NCBI RefSeq assembly: GCF_965225875.1
Contig: NZ_CBDDBS010000003.1
Span: 1,116,001 to 1,180,000 of the forward strand
Reading direction: 5' to 3'
Origin: Haliscomenobacter sp965225875
GTDB taxonomy: Bacteria; Bacteroidota; Bacteroidia; Chitinophagales; Saprospiraceae
DNA: 64,000 nt
The translations under genes and the position numbers were made by a program. Shown here in pieces: positions 8,937 to 15,989 of this stretch; position 1 is the stretch's first letter; every line of letters starts with the position of its first letter. Under the pieces are notes generated by a model. That model had not been told where the DNA came from, did not search any database, and was given only the letters and a program-made list of their open reading frames with translations.

Positions 8937-9809
8937 TTAAAATTTCAAGGTCTCTGGCAAGTATTTCGCAATGAGATCCTCGTAGTAGGGTTTCAACTCT
9001 TTTACATTCGGTGGAACAGGCACTTTTGAGTACAAATCATACGGATTGAATTTGTTGACCCATTCAAACATGGCATGATCGTGTGCATCCATCAAATGGT
9101 CGTATGCATGTTCGCGGTGCTGTGCATAAAATGAATGGTAACGAATCATATACAAGGCTGGCTCAGGCAAGTAGTCTTTGAGCATTTGGTACAAATACTC
9201 ATCATGCCCCCAGGACATGTGTACATTACGCAAACCGCAGTTTGGCTCGTAAACGCCGTATTTTGTATTGTAACGGGCATCCTTTGAATCAGGATTGGCC
9301 TCAAAAAATTCTGGGTAAACAATCTTGTCTGAATATTGGCAACCAACCGGGAAGGTATCCCCTACTACAGCCCATTGGGGCTCGCCAAATAAGCACAAGA
9401 CCTTGCCCAAATCATGCAAAAAGCCGGTTAAAACAAACCAATCGGGATGTCCATCGGCTCTTATGGTTTCAGATGTTTGTAACAAATGTTGCAATTGATC
9501 GAGATCAGTATCTGGATCCGAATCGTCCACCAGCGTGTTCAGGAAATCACAGGCATCCCAAACCCGCATTTCCTTTTTGTCAAACTTCAAAAAATCAGCT
9601 TCTTTCTCCCTTACGAAATCATAAGTTTGATAGGTATGATTCAAGCGATAAAACTCTTTTACAGTATCGCGTTGTGGAGTATCATAGTTGCGGTATTCTT
9701 CCTTGGTTTTGGCGGGTTGGTGGGGCTCTGGGTAACGAATGAGTACATCGTCTTCCCATTCTTCAATGCTGGCTAAAGGTGCAATTTCATTTTCTGTAAA
9801 CGTTGCCAT
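8937..9809 (-). CDS. Inositol oxygenase (MIOX-like), EC 1.13.99.1
   Basis: A cytoplasmic di-iron enzyme predicted to convert myo-inositol and O2 to D-glucuronate. The start at 9809 (MATFTENE) is chosen; an in-frame start 39 bp upstream would add residues unlike the family. The 290-residue product shows the full MIOX pattern: YNTPQRD-like entry (NYDTPQRDTVKEFYRLNH), DSDPDTDL, HPDWFVLTGFLHDLGKVL with the HD metal ligands, the segment VGDTFPVGC, HMSWGHDEYLYQ, IRYHSFY, and a C-terminal DAHDHAMFEWVNKFNPYDLYSK region (partly quoted) holding the last Asp ligand. Length matches eukaryotic and bacterial MIOX. A perfect LacI-type operator lies 83 bp upstream. The neighbours suggest use of inositol or glucuronate as carbon source. 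Confidence 0.93.
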   Translation of the reverse strand: MATFTENEIAPLASIEEWEDDVLIRYPEPHQPAKTKEEYRNYDTPQRDTVKEFYRLNHTYQTYDFVREKEADFLKFDKKEMRVWDACDFLNTLVDDSDPDTDLDQLQHLLQTSETIRADGHPDWFVLTGFLHDLGKVLCLFGEPQWAVVGDTFPVGCQYSDKIVYPEFFEANPDSKDARYNTKYGVYEPNCGLRNVHMSWGHDEYLYQMLKDYLPEPALYMIRYHSFYAQHREHAYDHLMDAHDHAMFEWVNKFNPYDLYSKVPVPPNVKELKPYYEDLIAKYLPETLKF

Positions 9810-9891
9810 TATTGTTTGATCTGAGTGATTGGAATGCAAAACTTGCACTTAAAGATAAGACGAATACCTAGGCTTGGGCGACCAGATTTAA

Positions 9892-9905
9892 TGCAAACGT
9901 TTGCA
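9892..9905. promoter_or_regulatory. LacI-family operator upstream of inositol oxygenase
   Basis: TGCAAACGTTTGCA is a perfect 14-bp palindrome with the central CG common to LacI/PurR/CcpA-type operators. It lies in the gap between the 3' end of the LacI-family gene (9938) and the inositol oxygenase start (9809), so it should control the oxygenase. The adjacent regulator is the natural candidate to bind it. Confidence 0.75.
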
Positions 9906-9937
9906 AAAATGAATTAAACCGGATTTTGCACATAAAT

Positions 9938-10963
9938 TCAAGTCAAAGTAGATTCTCTAATAATTAGTTCAGGAGGCAAAATAATATGCTCTTTTTGCTG
10001 GGTATTGCCTTCCATATTGTTTAAAAACAGACGGGCAGCTTCCTCACCCAAAATCTTGCTGGAGCGATTGACTGATGACAAGGAAGGATTGACATAAGCT
10101 GAAAATGGTGAGTTGTCAAAACCAATGACTGCTACCTGTGCAGGGATGGAAAAGCCCATGCCCAGAATGACTTGCATGGCTGCGATCGAAACGTAGTCAT
10201 TCACCCCAAAAACGCCATCAGGTGGCTGGCTCAAAGCCATCAATCGACGCATGGGGACAATTGCACTTTCAGCTTTAAAATTGGTGGTTGCAATCAATTC
10301 TTCGTTGAAGTCCAGGGAATATTTGGCCAAACATTCCTTATACCCCCTGAATCGCTGCTCGGATACCGCCAGGCCGTTTGGGCCTTTCAAATGGGCGATG
10401 CGCCGACAGCCCCGCTGGATCAGGTGCTCAGTAGCCGCGAATGCACCCAGGTAGTCATCAACAGTTATACTACTGGTTGCTACTCCATCGTATTCTCTAT
10501 CAATAAAAATAAGGGGAATGTTCCTTCGACTCATGTCATCGAGGTGTTCATAATGCCCAGAATCGTAGGTTTCTTGCGAGATGGATAAAAAAACGCCCTC
10601 TACCCTATTGGCAAGTAATTTATCAATATATTGTTTTTCAAGCAGGTAACTCTCATTGGTCACACAAATCGCCAACATATATCCGTGGATTTGAAGGACA
10701 CTTTGGAGCCCTTCAATCATCGCTGTTTCATGAAAATGGTTGAGGGTTGGTACAATCACCCCCAAGGTTGCCGATTTTTTATTCAGCAAGCTCAGGGACA
10801 CTGAATTGCGCTGATAACCTACTTTTTGAGCGTAATCCTGAATGTTCCGCCGGGTATCTTCATTGATCAGCGGATGATTGTTCAAGGCTCGTGATACTGT
10901 GGAGGGAGAGCACTTAAACTTTTTGGCGATGTCCTTTATGGTTACGGGATTTTTGCTGTTCAT
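9938..10963 (-). CDS. LacI-family transcriptional regulator
   Basis: A 341-residue DNA-binding repressor or activator. The N-terminal LacI helix-turn-helix is complete (TIKDIAKKFKCSPSTVSRAL at ~8-27, then the hinge helix region to ~60). A periplasmic-binding-protein-like sugar-sensing core follows (~63-341), with family motifs such as VEGVFLSIS, PLIFIDREYDG, FRGYKECL, DGVFGVNDYVSIAAMQ and VIGFDNSPFSAYVNPSLSSV. It lies 10 bp after the SDR gene, so the two are probably cotranscribed. The palindrome at 9892-9905 is its likely operator. The effector may be an inositol or uronate compound (inference from neighbours). Confidence 0.93.
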   Translation of the reverse strand: MNSKNPVTIKDIAKKFKCSPSTVSRALNNHPLINEDTRRNIQDYAQKVGYQRNSVSLSLLNKKSATLGVIVPTLNHFHETAMIEGLQSVLQIHGYMLAICVTNESYLLEKQYIDKLLANRVEGVFLSISQETYDSGHYEHLDDMSRRNIPLIFIDREYDGVATSSITVDDYLGAFAATEHLIQRGCRRIAHLKGPNGLAVSEQRFRGYKECLAKYSLDFNEELIATTNFKAESAIVPMRRLMALSQPPDGVFGVNDYVSIAAMQVILGMGFSIPAQVAVIGFDNSPFSAYVNPSLSSVNRSSKILGEEAARLFLNNMEGNTQQKEHIILPPELIIRESTLT

Positions 10964-10973
10964 TCCTTAACGA

Positions 10974-11735
10974 TTATTGCAAAATCCCCCCGTCTGCCAT
11001 AAACATCGCGCCGGTGGAATAGGTCGAAGCATCCGAGGCCAAAAAAAGCGCCAGATTAGCTATTTCCTGCGGCTCCCCGATACGACCAAGTGGTGTTTGT
11101 TTGAGGTAATACTTCAGCATGGCTTCATTGGACCACAGGGCTTCGCTAAATTTGGTTTTGATCAAGCCCGGGCAGATGGCATTTGCCCGGATGCCATATT
11201 TCCCCCATTCTTTGGCCATCGATTTGGTTAGCATATTCAAAGCTGCTTTACTCACGCTGTAACAGCCTAGGCCTTCGGTGGCAATAAAAGCTTCAACGCT
11301 GCTGATGTTGATGATGGCGCTATTGGGTTGGGCTTTGAGATAAGGAAGGGCAAACTTAGCGAGTTCGAGGGGAGCTTTGACGTTGATTTGCATGATTTTA
11401 TCCATGGCATCCACGCTGTCTTCCAGGGGGCCAAAAACGGGATTGGTTGCGGCATTGTTGACCAAAATATCGATCCTGCCGTACTGTTCAACGGCGAGTT
11501 TAACGAGATTTTCCAGCGCTTGGGTATCTCCCACATGGGCGGCAACAGCCAATGCTTCGCCCCCCGCAGCCTGAATTTCAGCAACGACTTCATCTACCGC
11601 AGCTTGTTTGCGGCTGCTGACGATTACTTTGGCACCGTTGCTTGCAAATGTTTGGGCGATTGAGGCCCCGATGCCTTTACTGGCACCCGTAATGATGGCT
11701 ACGCGGCCATCGAGGCGAAAGGGATTTTGCGACAT
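10974..11735 (-). CDS. SDR-family NAD(P)-dependent dehydrogenase
   Basis: A 253-residue classical short-chain dehydrogenase/reductase. It has the cofactor motif TGASKGIG at ~17-24, the NNAA motif at ~92-95, the catalytic Ser in ISSVEAF and YSVSK (Tyr-x3-Lys) at ~159-163, and the CPGLIKTKF turn. Length and all motifs are typical, so the enzyme should be active. It overlaps nothing and lies 10 bp before the LacI gene. Possible substrates include a sugar, inositol or uronate derivative, or a fatty-acyl intermediate. The regulator next door favours sugar metabolism, but sequence alone does not decide. Confidence 0.92.
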   Translation of the reverse strand: MSQNPFRLDGRVAIITGASKGIGASIAQTFASNGAKVIVSSRKQAAVDEVVAEIQAAGGEALAVAAHVGDTQALENLVKLAVEQYGRIDILVNNAATNPVFGPLEDSVDAMDKIMQINVKAPLELAKFALPYLKAQPNSAIINISSVEAFIATEGLGCYSVSKAALNMLTKSMAKEWGKYGIRANAICPGLIKTKFSEALWSNEAMLKYYLKQTPLGRIGEPQEIANLALFLASDASTYSTGAMFMADGGILQ

Positions 11736-11771
11736 GAGTGAGCGTTTTACGGTTCAATTCGTGTCGCAAAA

Positions 11772-11787
11772 TAGCGGATATTCGCTA
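11772..11787. promoter_or_regulatory. Imperfect 16-bp palindrome upstream of SDR-lacI
   Basis: TAGCGGATATTCGCTA pairs at 7 of 8 positions. It lies about 37 bp upstream of the SDR start, a position suitable for an operator. It does not resemble the LacI-type site at 9892, so a different regulator would be needed. Chance is possible. Confidence 0.3.
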
Positions 11788-11825
11788 AGGAAAGAAAAAA
11801 GAAGGCGTATAGGAAAAGAAAAAAC

Positions 11826-12059
11826 TTATGGGATGAGGTTTTTGCCCATCTCAACCAGTTTTTCCAGTAAAAATACTTCAGGCAGGATTTTCTTCTCCTC
11901 CAGTTCATCAATCTGCTCCATGATTTGTTTTTCACCAAATTGGAGCACCTGGCCATCTTCTGAAGATTTGGCGACCGTATTGAGGTATAAAAAGGAGTAC
12001 AAACCGCCGAAGGCAACGAAGCTAAAAAGTGCAGTTTTGAGTATCAATTTCCTTTTCAT
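11826..12059 (-). CDS. Small membrane-anchored or secreted protein of unknown function
   Basis: A 77-residue frame starting at the ATG at 12059 (a TTG three codons upstream is less likely). Residues 1-7 are basic (MKRKLIL), followed by a hydrophobic stretch (KTALFSFVAFGGLYSFLYL, ~8-26) that could be a signal peptide or a single membrane anchor. The remainder is short, charged and helical (EKQIMEQIDELEEKKILP, then a second amphipathic helix) and looks like a coiled coil. I recognise no family. It sits between the SDR and GNAT genes on the same strand, with gaps of 90 and 223 bp, so it may be its own unit. The codon pattern and the signal-like start support a real gene, but only moderately. Confidence 0.5.
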   Translation of the reverse strand: MKRKLILKTALFSFVAFGGLYSFLYLNTVAKSSEDGQVLQFGEKQIMEQIDELEEKKILPEVFLLEKLVEMGKNLIP

Positions 12060-12282
12060 AATGTACAACTTAAATTGAGTTGTGGTTTCGGGAACGAAAT
12101 TAGGTCTTTTTCTACTTGCAGTCTGGTTTAATCGACTGAAGTGTTGAATTTTCGTCTTGAACCGTGTAAAAGGAAAGACGAGTCAACAAACCAATTGGTT
12201 GCAGAAGAATGCAAAAAATTACGAAAAAGTTCCAAAAAGATGCAAAAAGATGAAATGTCTATTTTACAGTTAATTTAAGAGC

Positions 12283-12813
12283 CTATTTTTCAGGTGAATC
12301 AGGAGCAGTCCAACTAAATAGACGTACAGGATTATCATCCCCAGACATGTTCATGTAGCGCTCAAAAACAAAGTGCAGTTTCTCCAATACCCGAATGGAT
12401 TTTTCATTGTTCAGGCTGGTAATGGCCATCAATTTTTCAATTTGTAACTGCTGCTCAACATAAGTCAAGTAAGCACTGGTAGCTTCGGTGATGTACCCTT
12501 TGCCTTCGTAAGCAGGCAATAAGGCATAACCTAAATCCGGCAAAGGTAGAGTATCTCTTTTGAGCAAACCACACATCCCAATTGGGGTTCCTGTCGTTTT
12601 GAGTTGGATCAATAAAAGTCCGAAGCCGTGTTGCTCATAACTTTTAAGAGGACCATCCCCGAGGTATCTGATGGCATCTTCCGTAGTGTGGATATTGCGG
12701 TAACCAATGTATTGCAACCAGCCGGGGCTGTTGACCAATTCAATGATAAAATCGGTATCGTTGAAGCTCAATTTGCGCAAAATCAGGCGCTGGGTTTGAA
12801 GGATTTCAGGCAT
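12283..12813 (-). CDS. GNAT-family N-acetyltransferase (RimJ/RimL-like)
   Basis: A 176-residue acetyl-CoA-dependent acetyltransferase of the RimJ/RimL type. The start at 12813 (MPEILQTQRLILRKL) fits the family N-terminus TxRLxLR and leaves 4 bp after the LytTR gene; an upstream start at 12828 would overlap that gene. The acetyl-CoA-binding region is visible as LGYALLPAYEGKGYITEA (~88-105), matching the Q/RxxGxG/A-type motif A, followed by the NEKSIRVLEKLHFVFE motif. Possible substrates are ribosomal-protein N-termini or small amines. It is the last gene of a three-gene run with LytTR and rdgB. Confidence 0.88.
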   Translation of the reverse strand: MPEILQTQRLILRKLSFNDTDFIIELVNSPGWLQYIGYRNIHTTEDAIRYLGDGPLKSYEQHGFGLLLIQLKTTGTPIGMCGLLKRDTLPLPDLGYALLPAYEGKGYITEATSAYLTYVEQQLQIEKLMAITSLNNEKSIRVLEKLHFVFERYMNMSGDDNPVRLFSWTAPDSPEK

Positions 12814-12817
12814 GATA

Positions 12818-13531
12818 TTAAAATTCAATGTTTCTTAATCGGGCGCTAACCAGTTCCCGGAAGGATTTTCCAATTGGCAATTTGCGATCGGCGATGCTTA
12901 CCTCTTGCTGATCGTAGTTTTGCAAAAATTTGAGGTTAACAATATAAGAGCGGTGAATGCGCAGAAAGAGCTGATCGGGCAGTTCCTTTTCCAGTTGAGA
13001 CAGGGTTATTTTGGGTAATAGGCTTCCTTCCGTGCTGATGATTTTGACGTAGTCATCCAGTGCCTGCAAATACAAAATGCGCTGAAAAGGCAAACGATGC
13101 ACTTTTCGATCAGCCCGAATGCTCAAAAATCCACTGTCTTGACCGGTTTTTTCCAAAATCCGTTCCTGTTCCAAACGCTCCAGTGCCCGCTCCATGGCTT
13201 TTTGAAACCGTTCGGGAGAAATGGGCTTCAATAGGTAATCCAGGGCGGCCAGCTCAAAACCTTCCACCGCATACTGGGGATAAGCCGTTGTAAACACAAC
13301 CATAGGTGGATGCGACAATTGACGGAGCACATTCAAACCACTTATGTCAGGTAAATGAATGTCCAAAAACAACAAATCAGGAGCCTCCGCTTCGAGTACA
13401 GTCATTGCCGTTTTTGGGGAATGGTGCACCCCCATACAAGTCCATTCGGGATAGTCTTGCAGGTAGCGCAACAGCACCCGGGCGGCGGGTGGTTCATCCT
13501 CCAAAATCAGGCAGCGGTAACTTGGTTTCAT
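12818..13531 (-). CDS. LytTR-type two-component response regulator
   Basis: A 237-residue regulator with an N-terminal receiver domain (acidic pocket EDE at ~11-13, phosphoacceptor D57 in LLFLDIHLP, and TTAYPQYAVEGFEL with the conserved Thr and K-bearing LLKPIS). The C-terminal DNA-binding LytTR domain (~135-237) shows YLQALDDYVKI and FLRIHRSYIVNL. The start codon overlaps the rdgB stop by one base (TAATG), so translation is probably coupled. No LytS-type histidine kinase lies within the window, so the partner is elsewhere or this is an orphan regulator. Confidence 0.94.
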   Translation of the reverse strand: MKPSYRCLILEDEPPAARVLLRYLQDYPEWTCMGVHHSPKTAMTVLEAEAPDLLFLDIHLPDISGLNVLRQLSHPPMVVFTTAYPQYAVEGFELAALDYLLKPISPERFQKAMERALERLEQERILEKTGQDSGFLSIRADRKVHRLPFQRILYLQALDDYVKIISTEGSLLPKITLSQLEKELPDQLFLRIHRSYIVNLKFLQNYDQQEVSIADRKLPIGKSFRELVSARLRNIEF

Positions 13532-14109
13532 TAGCCGTTTTTCAAAAAATCCAGGAGTTTTTGCACTGCCCTACCCCGATGGCTGATGCCATTTTTTTCA
13601 TTTTTGTCCATTTCAGCGAAACTCAGCGAGTAGCCATCGGGCACAAAAATGGGATCGTAGCCAAAACCACCTTCACCGTATTGTTCTTTGCGGATTTGAC
13701 CGTACACCAGGCCTTCAAACAAGTATTCCTGACCATCCAAAATCAAGGCGATTACGGTTTTAAAGCGGGCGCTTCGGTCGGCGTGAGGCTCCAGATTTTT
13801 TTGCAATAAATCTATATTCGCCTGAGGATCGCGGTCTTCGCCTGAATAGCGGGCGCTGTGTACCCCAGGGGCGCCGCCAAGGGCAGTGACTTCGAGGCCA
13901 GTGTCTTCAGAAAAACAATTCAGCCCGTAATTTTCCACCACGTACCGAGCTTTTAGCAAGGCATTGCCTTCTATAGTGTCAGCCGTTTCTGGAATATCTA
14001 CGGTACAACCGATGTCGTGCAGGCCCTTTACCTCATACAGGCCGTCTAGCATTTCGCGTACTTCGCGGATTTTATTGGGGTTTGCTGAAGCAAAAATCAA
14101 AGTTTTCAT
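13531..14109 (-). CDS. rdgB: Non-canonical purine NTP pyrophosphatase (RdgB/HAM1 family)
   Basis: A house-cleaning enzyme that hydrolyses dITP, ITP and XTP to the monophosphate, keeping deaminated purines out of DNA and RNA. All 192 residues fit the family: N-terminal ASANPNKIREV with the phosphate-binding SxNxxK, ETADTIEGNALLKA (E and N), FSEDTGLEVTALGGAPGVHS with the catalytic acidic residues, SARY, GFGYDPIF and the terminal ISHRGRAV. Length is normal. Its stop overlaps the start of the LytTR gene by one base. A terminator hairpin for the upstream PAP2 gene lies 37 bp before its start, so it probably has its own promoter. Confidence 0.96.
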   Translation of the reverse strand: MKTLIFASANPNKIREVREMLDGLYEVKGLHDIGCTVDIPETADTIEGNALLKARYVVENYGLNCFSEDTGLEVTALGGAPGVHSARYSGEDRDPQANIDLLQKNLEPHADRSARFKTVIALILDGQEYLFEGLVYGQIRKEQYGEGGFGYDPIFVPDGYSLSFAEMDKNEKNGISHRGRAVQKLLDFLKNG

Positions 14110-14145
14110 GGCGGGTTATTTGCGCGATCAAGGTAATTAAAAAAA

Positions 14146-14181
14146 ATAAACTGCACCAAGTTCCAAGTTGGTGCAGTTTAT
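14146..14181 (-). terminator. Rho-independent terminator of the PAP2 gene
   Basis: A perfect 14-bp stem (14146-14159 / 14168-14181) with an 8-base loop. On the minus strand it is followed at once by a T-rich run (complement of the A-run 14139-14146). It lies downstream of the gene ending at 14293 and upstream of rdgB. Confidence 0.85.
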
Positions 14182-14183
14182 TT

Positions 14184-14296
14184 CTAAGGTGTTCCTTCAG
14201 TGCCTCAGGTTTCTTAGGTGGTAAAATTATTCCTGCTTCGCAGGCTTTTTTCTTTTCACCACCTAAGAAACCTGAGGCACTGAAGAAGCACCTTAG
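14184..14296. repeat. 39-bp inverted repeat with nested hairpin, overlapping a stop codon
   Basis: The arms 14184-14222 and 14258-14296 pair over 39 positions with one mismatch and one G-U. The 35-base spacer contains its own 5-bp hairpin with a TTC loop (14232-14244), followed on the plus strand by CTTTTTTCTTTT, which looks like a terminator. The right arm covers the PAP2 stop codon at 14293-14295. It adjoins the hairpin at 14146-14181. It looks like a small mobile palindromic or REP/MITE-type element that landed at the gene end, or a very strong bidirectional terminator. Confidence 0.8.
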
Positions 14297-15609
14297 TTGT
14301 GGTCCGCCCCATCATTCTTCACCCGATTGATGATAGCGGTCCCAACCTTTTTCCCCAATTCCAATCCCACTTCGTTGTCTGTGCGGAAATGGATACCCCC
14401 TTGAAAACGGGATTCAGCCCCATCCTTTGCCCTTTGCCGAAACAAGTCACTTTCAGCAGGGAAAAAGTAGGCATATAACTCCCCCATGACCCCACCAATG
14501 GCAGCGTGACCTGAAGGGTAGCCGGGGAAAGGAGGTGTATGGATCAACACTGGTTGAAAAGTGGTGTCGTATTGATCTGGACGAATGCCCCAGTAGATGT
14601 ATTTGGCATCCCAACAGGCGCTGAATCCATCGTAAATGCCTATCGCAGCAATGGCGTAGATCCGGGCAGCACGTGGTGGATTGAGATGGAGGTTGTTTTC
14701 AAAGATTTTTTTCTCCAGCAAATCCTCCCAAACCGACTCACTGGCAAAATGGAAGGCATTGGCAATCGAGTTGAAAGTAGGTTTGTGCTTTTTGAGCTCC
14801 TCCATGTCCTTGGCAAAATCAGGTGGTGGGCCAGGCCGATATTGGCTGCTGCTTGCCAGAACCACTGTTTTGTTCAAACCAGCCAAGGGAAGTGCAGCGT
14901 ATTTGCCTTTCCAGAGACCCGGCTCACTTGGCATTTTGCCATCCCAAACTTGCTTGGTGGTAAAATCCTTGGTGTGTTCGATTTCCTTTTCGGCAATCTT
15001 TTTTCCCAAATCAAAACCTGCCTTAGTGTCGCTGGGAAACGCCACCCCAGCGGCAACCCGCGAAGCCATTAGTCGCTGGGCCATGTGTTGGACCGAATCG
15101 GCCAGGTTTGGATAAAAATGGCTGATGATTGTAACCGCGACACCTGCCGCAACCGAGTGCTCACAAGGATAACTCGGGCTGGGGGAGTTCACAATCAACG
15201 CCTTGATTCGTTTGTCTGCCACATAAGGTCGAGGGCGCTTGTAGGTGTATTTGCTATCCCAAGCACTGATGGTGGCGTCATAAATGGCTACGCTGAGCAG
15301 CATATTGGCCAGAGCGCCGTTGTTGCTGGCGTCATTCATCCACAATTGGCCCATTAGGTGTTGCCAATGGTAGCCGGGGGCGCCAGCATTCCAATACATG
15401 ATTTGTTGGCGGCTTGCTGCATCAAGCTTTTGCTGCTGAGTGAGCACTTGTGCAATCTCGTCTTTGTAAGTGCTTGGAGCGGGCAATCGATAGGTTTGGC
15501 CAGATGGGATAAACCAGGTTTTCCAGGTACCTGCACTAGATCCTTCCTGGGCATACAATGGAGCAACCAGTAAAAACAGGGCTGCTAACATGGGTAATTT
15601 CCTTTGCAT
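14293..15609 (-). CDS. Secreted PAP2 / vanadium-dependent haloperoxidase-like protein with two repeats
   Basis: The start at 15609 (MQRKLPMLAALFLLVAPLYAQ) gives a clean signal peptide and 438 residues; the longer frame upstream has no family support. The protein contains two PAP2-like repeats. The C-terminal repeat has PFPGYPSGHAAIGG and SRFQGGIHFRTDNEVG, matching the PSGH and SRxxxGxHxxxD phosphate/vanadate motifs, and is probably the active unit. The N-terminal repeat has KRPRPY, PSYPCEHSVAAG and SRVAAGVAFPSDTKAG, with PSGH altered to PCEH and the HF of the last motif altered to AF. Likely roles are an acid phosphatase or haloperoxidase in the periplasm. It stands alone between two large palindromes. 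Confidence 0.85.
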   Translation of the reverse strand: MQRKLPMLAALFLLVAPLYAQEGSSAGTWKTWFIPSGQTYRLPAPSTYKDEIAQVLTQQQKLDAASRQQIMYWNAGAPGYHWQHLMGQLWMNDASNNGALANMLLSVAIYDATISAWDSKYTYKRPRPYVADKRIKALIVNSPSPSYPCEHSVAAGVAVTIISHFYPNLADSVQHMAQRLMASRVAAGVAFPSDTKAGFDLGKKIAEKEIEHTKDFTTKQVWDGKMPSEPGLWKGKYAALPLAGLNKTVVLASSSQYRPGPPPDFAKDMEELKKHKPTFNSIANAFHFASESVWEDLLEKKIFENNLHLNPPRAARIYAIAAIGIYDGFSACWDAKYIYWGIRPDQYDTTFQPVLIHTPPFPGYPSGHAAIGGVMGELYAYFFPAESDLFRQRAKDGAESRFQGGIHFRTDNEVGLELGKKVGTAIINRVKNDGADHN

Positions 15610-15989
15610 AAATGAAGTATTTTGGGCAATACTATCTCTATTGGAAAAACCCTTCAAGTGTGCGTCAATCAACAACCAATTCCGGTAAACGAATAACAAG
15701 AGTTGGTCAATGAGTGCCCGCCGCACTATTGGACACTTTTGTATTTCAGACTCGAAGGACATGAATTGCCACGTGCTTTAGCGCGTGGCAACTCATGTCC
15801 TCCGAGTAAAATGTCCAGTAGTATGGTGCAGCACAATCCAATTAGTAAACCGTTTCTGGCGATAGCGAAAAGAAAAAGTGCAGTGTTTGCCGAAAATAAA
15901 CCCAATGCGAAACAAAAAAATTGAACCAGTAGCTATCTTGCACTCGATATCGCAATTATCAGGTAACCTTTCATCTGCGCGCCAACAAC
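15610..15989. other. 380-bp divergent gap between PAP2 and GH42 genes
   Basis: The two flanking genes are divergent. The gap must hold both promoters, but I could not place them with confidence. Its main content is the long palindrome at 15725-15822. Frames in the rest look like chance. Confidence 0.5.
15725..15822. repeat. 98-bp imperfect palindrome (REP/MITE-like hairpin)
   Basis: The inner stem 15750-15776 / 15781-15807 pairs over 27 positions with two mismatches and one G-U around a TTTA tetraloop. An outer stem 15725-15739 / 15808-15822 adds 15 positions with one mismatch and one G-U, separated by a 10-base bulge on the left side. Such a long, nearly closed hairpin between genes suggests a non-autonomous palindromic element or structured RNA. 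No transposase is nearby and only one copy is present in the window. Confidence 0.75.

Noticed and set aside
15610..15762. N-terminal extension of the PAP2 protein and reading through the palindrome region
   Set aside because: The added 51 residues have no family support, and the signal peptide starts cleanly at 15609.
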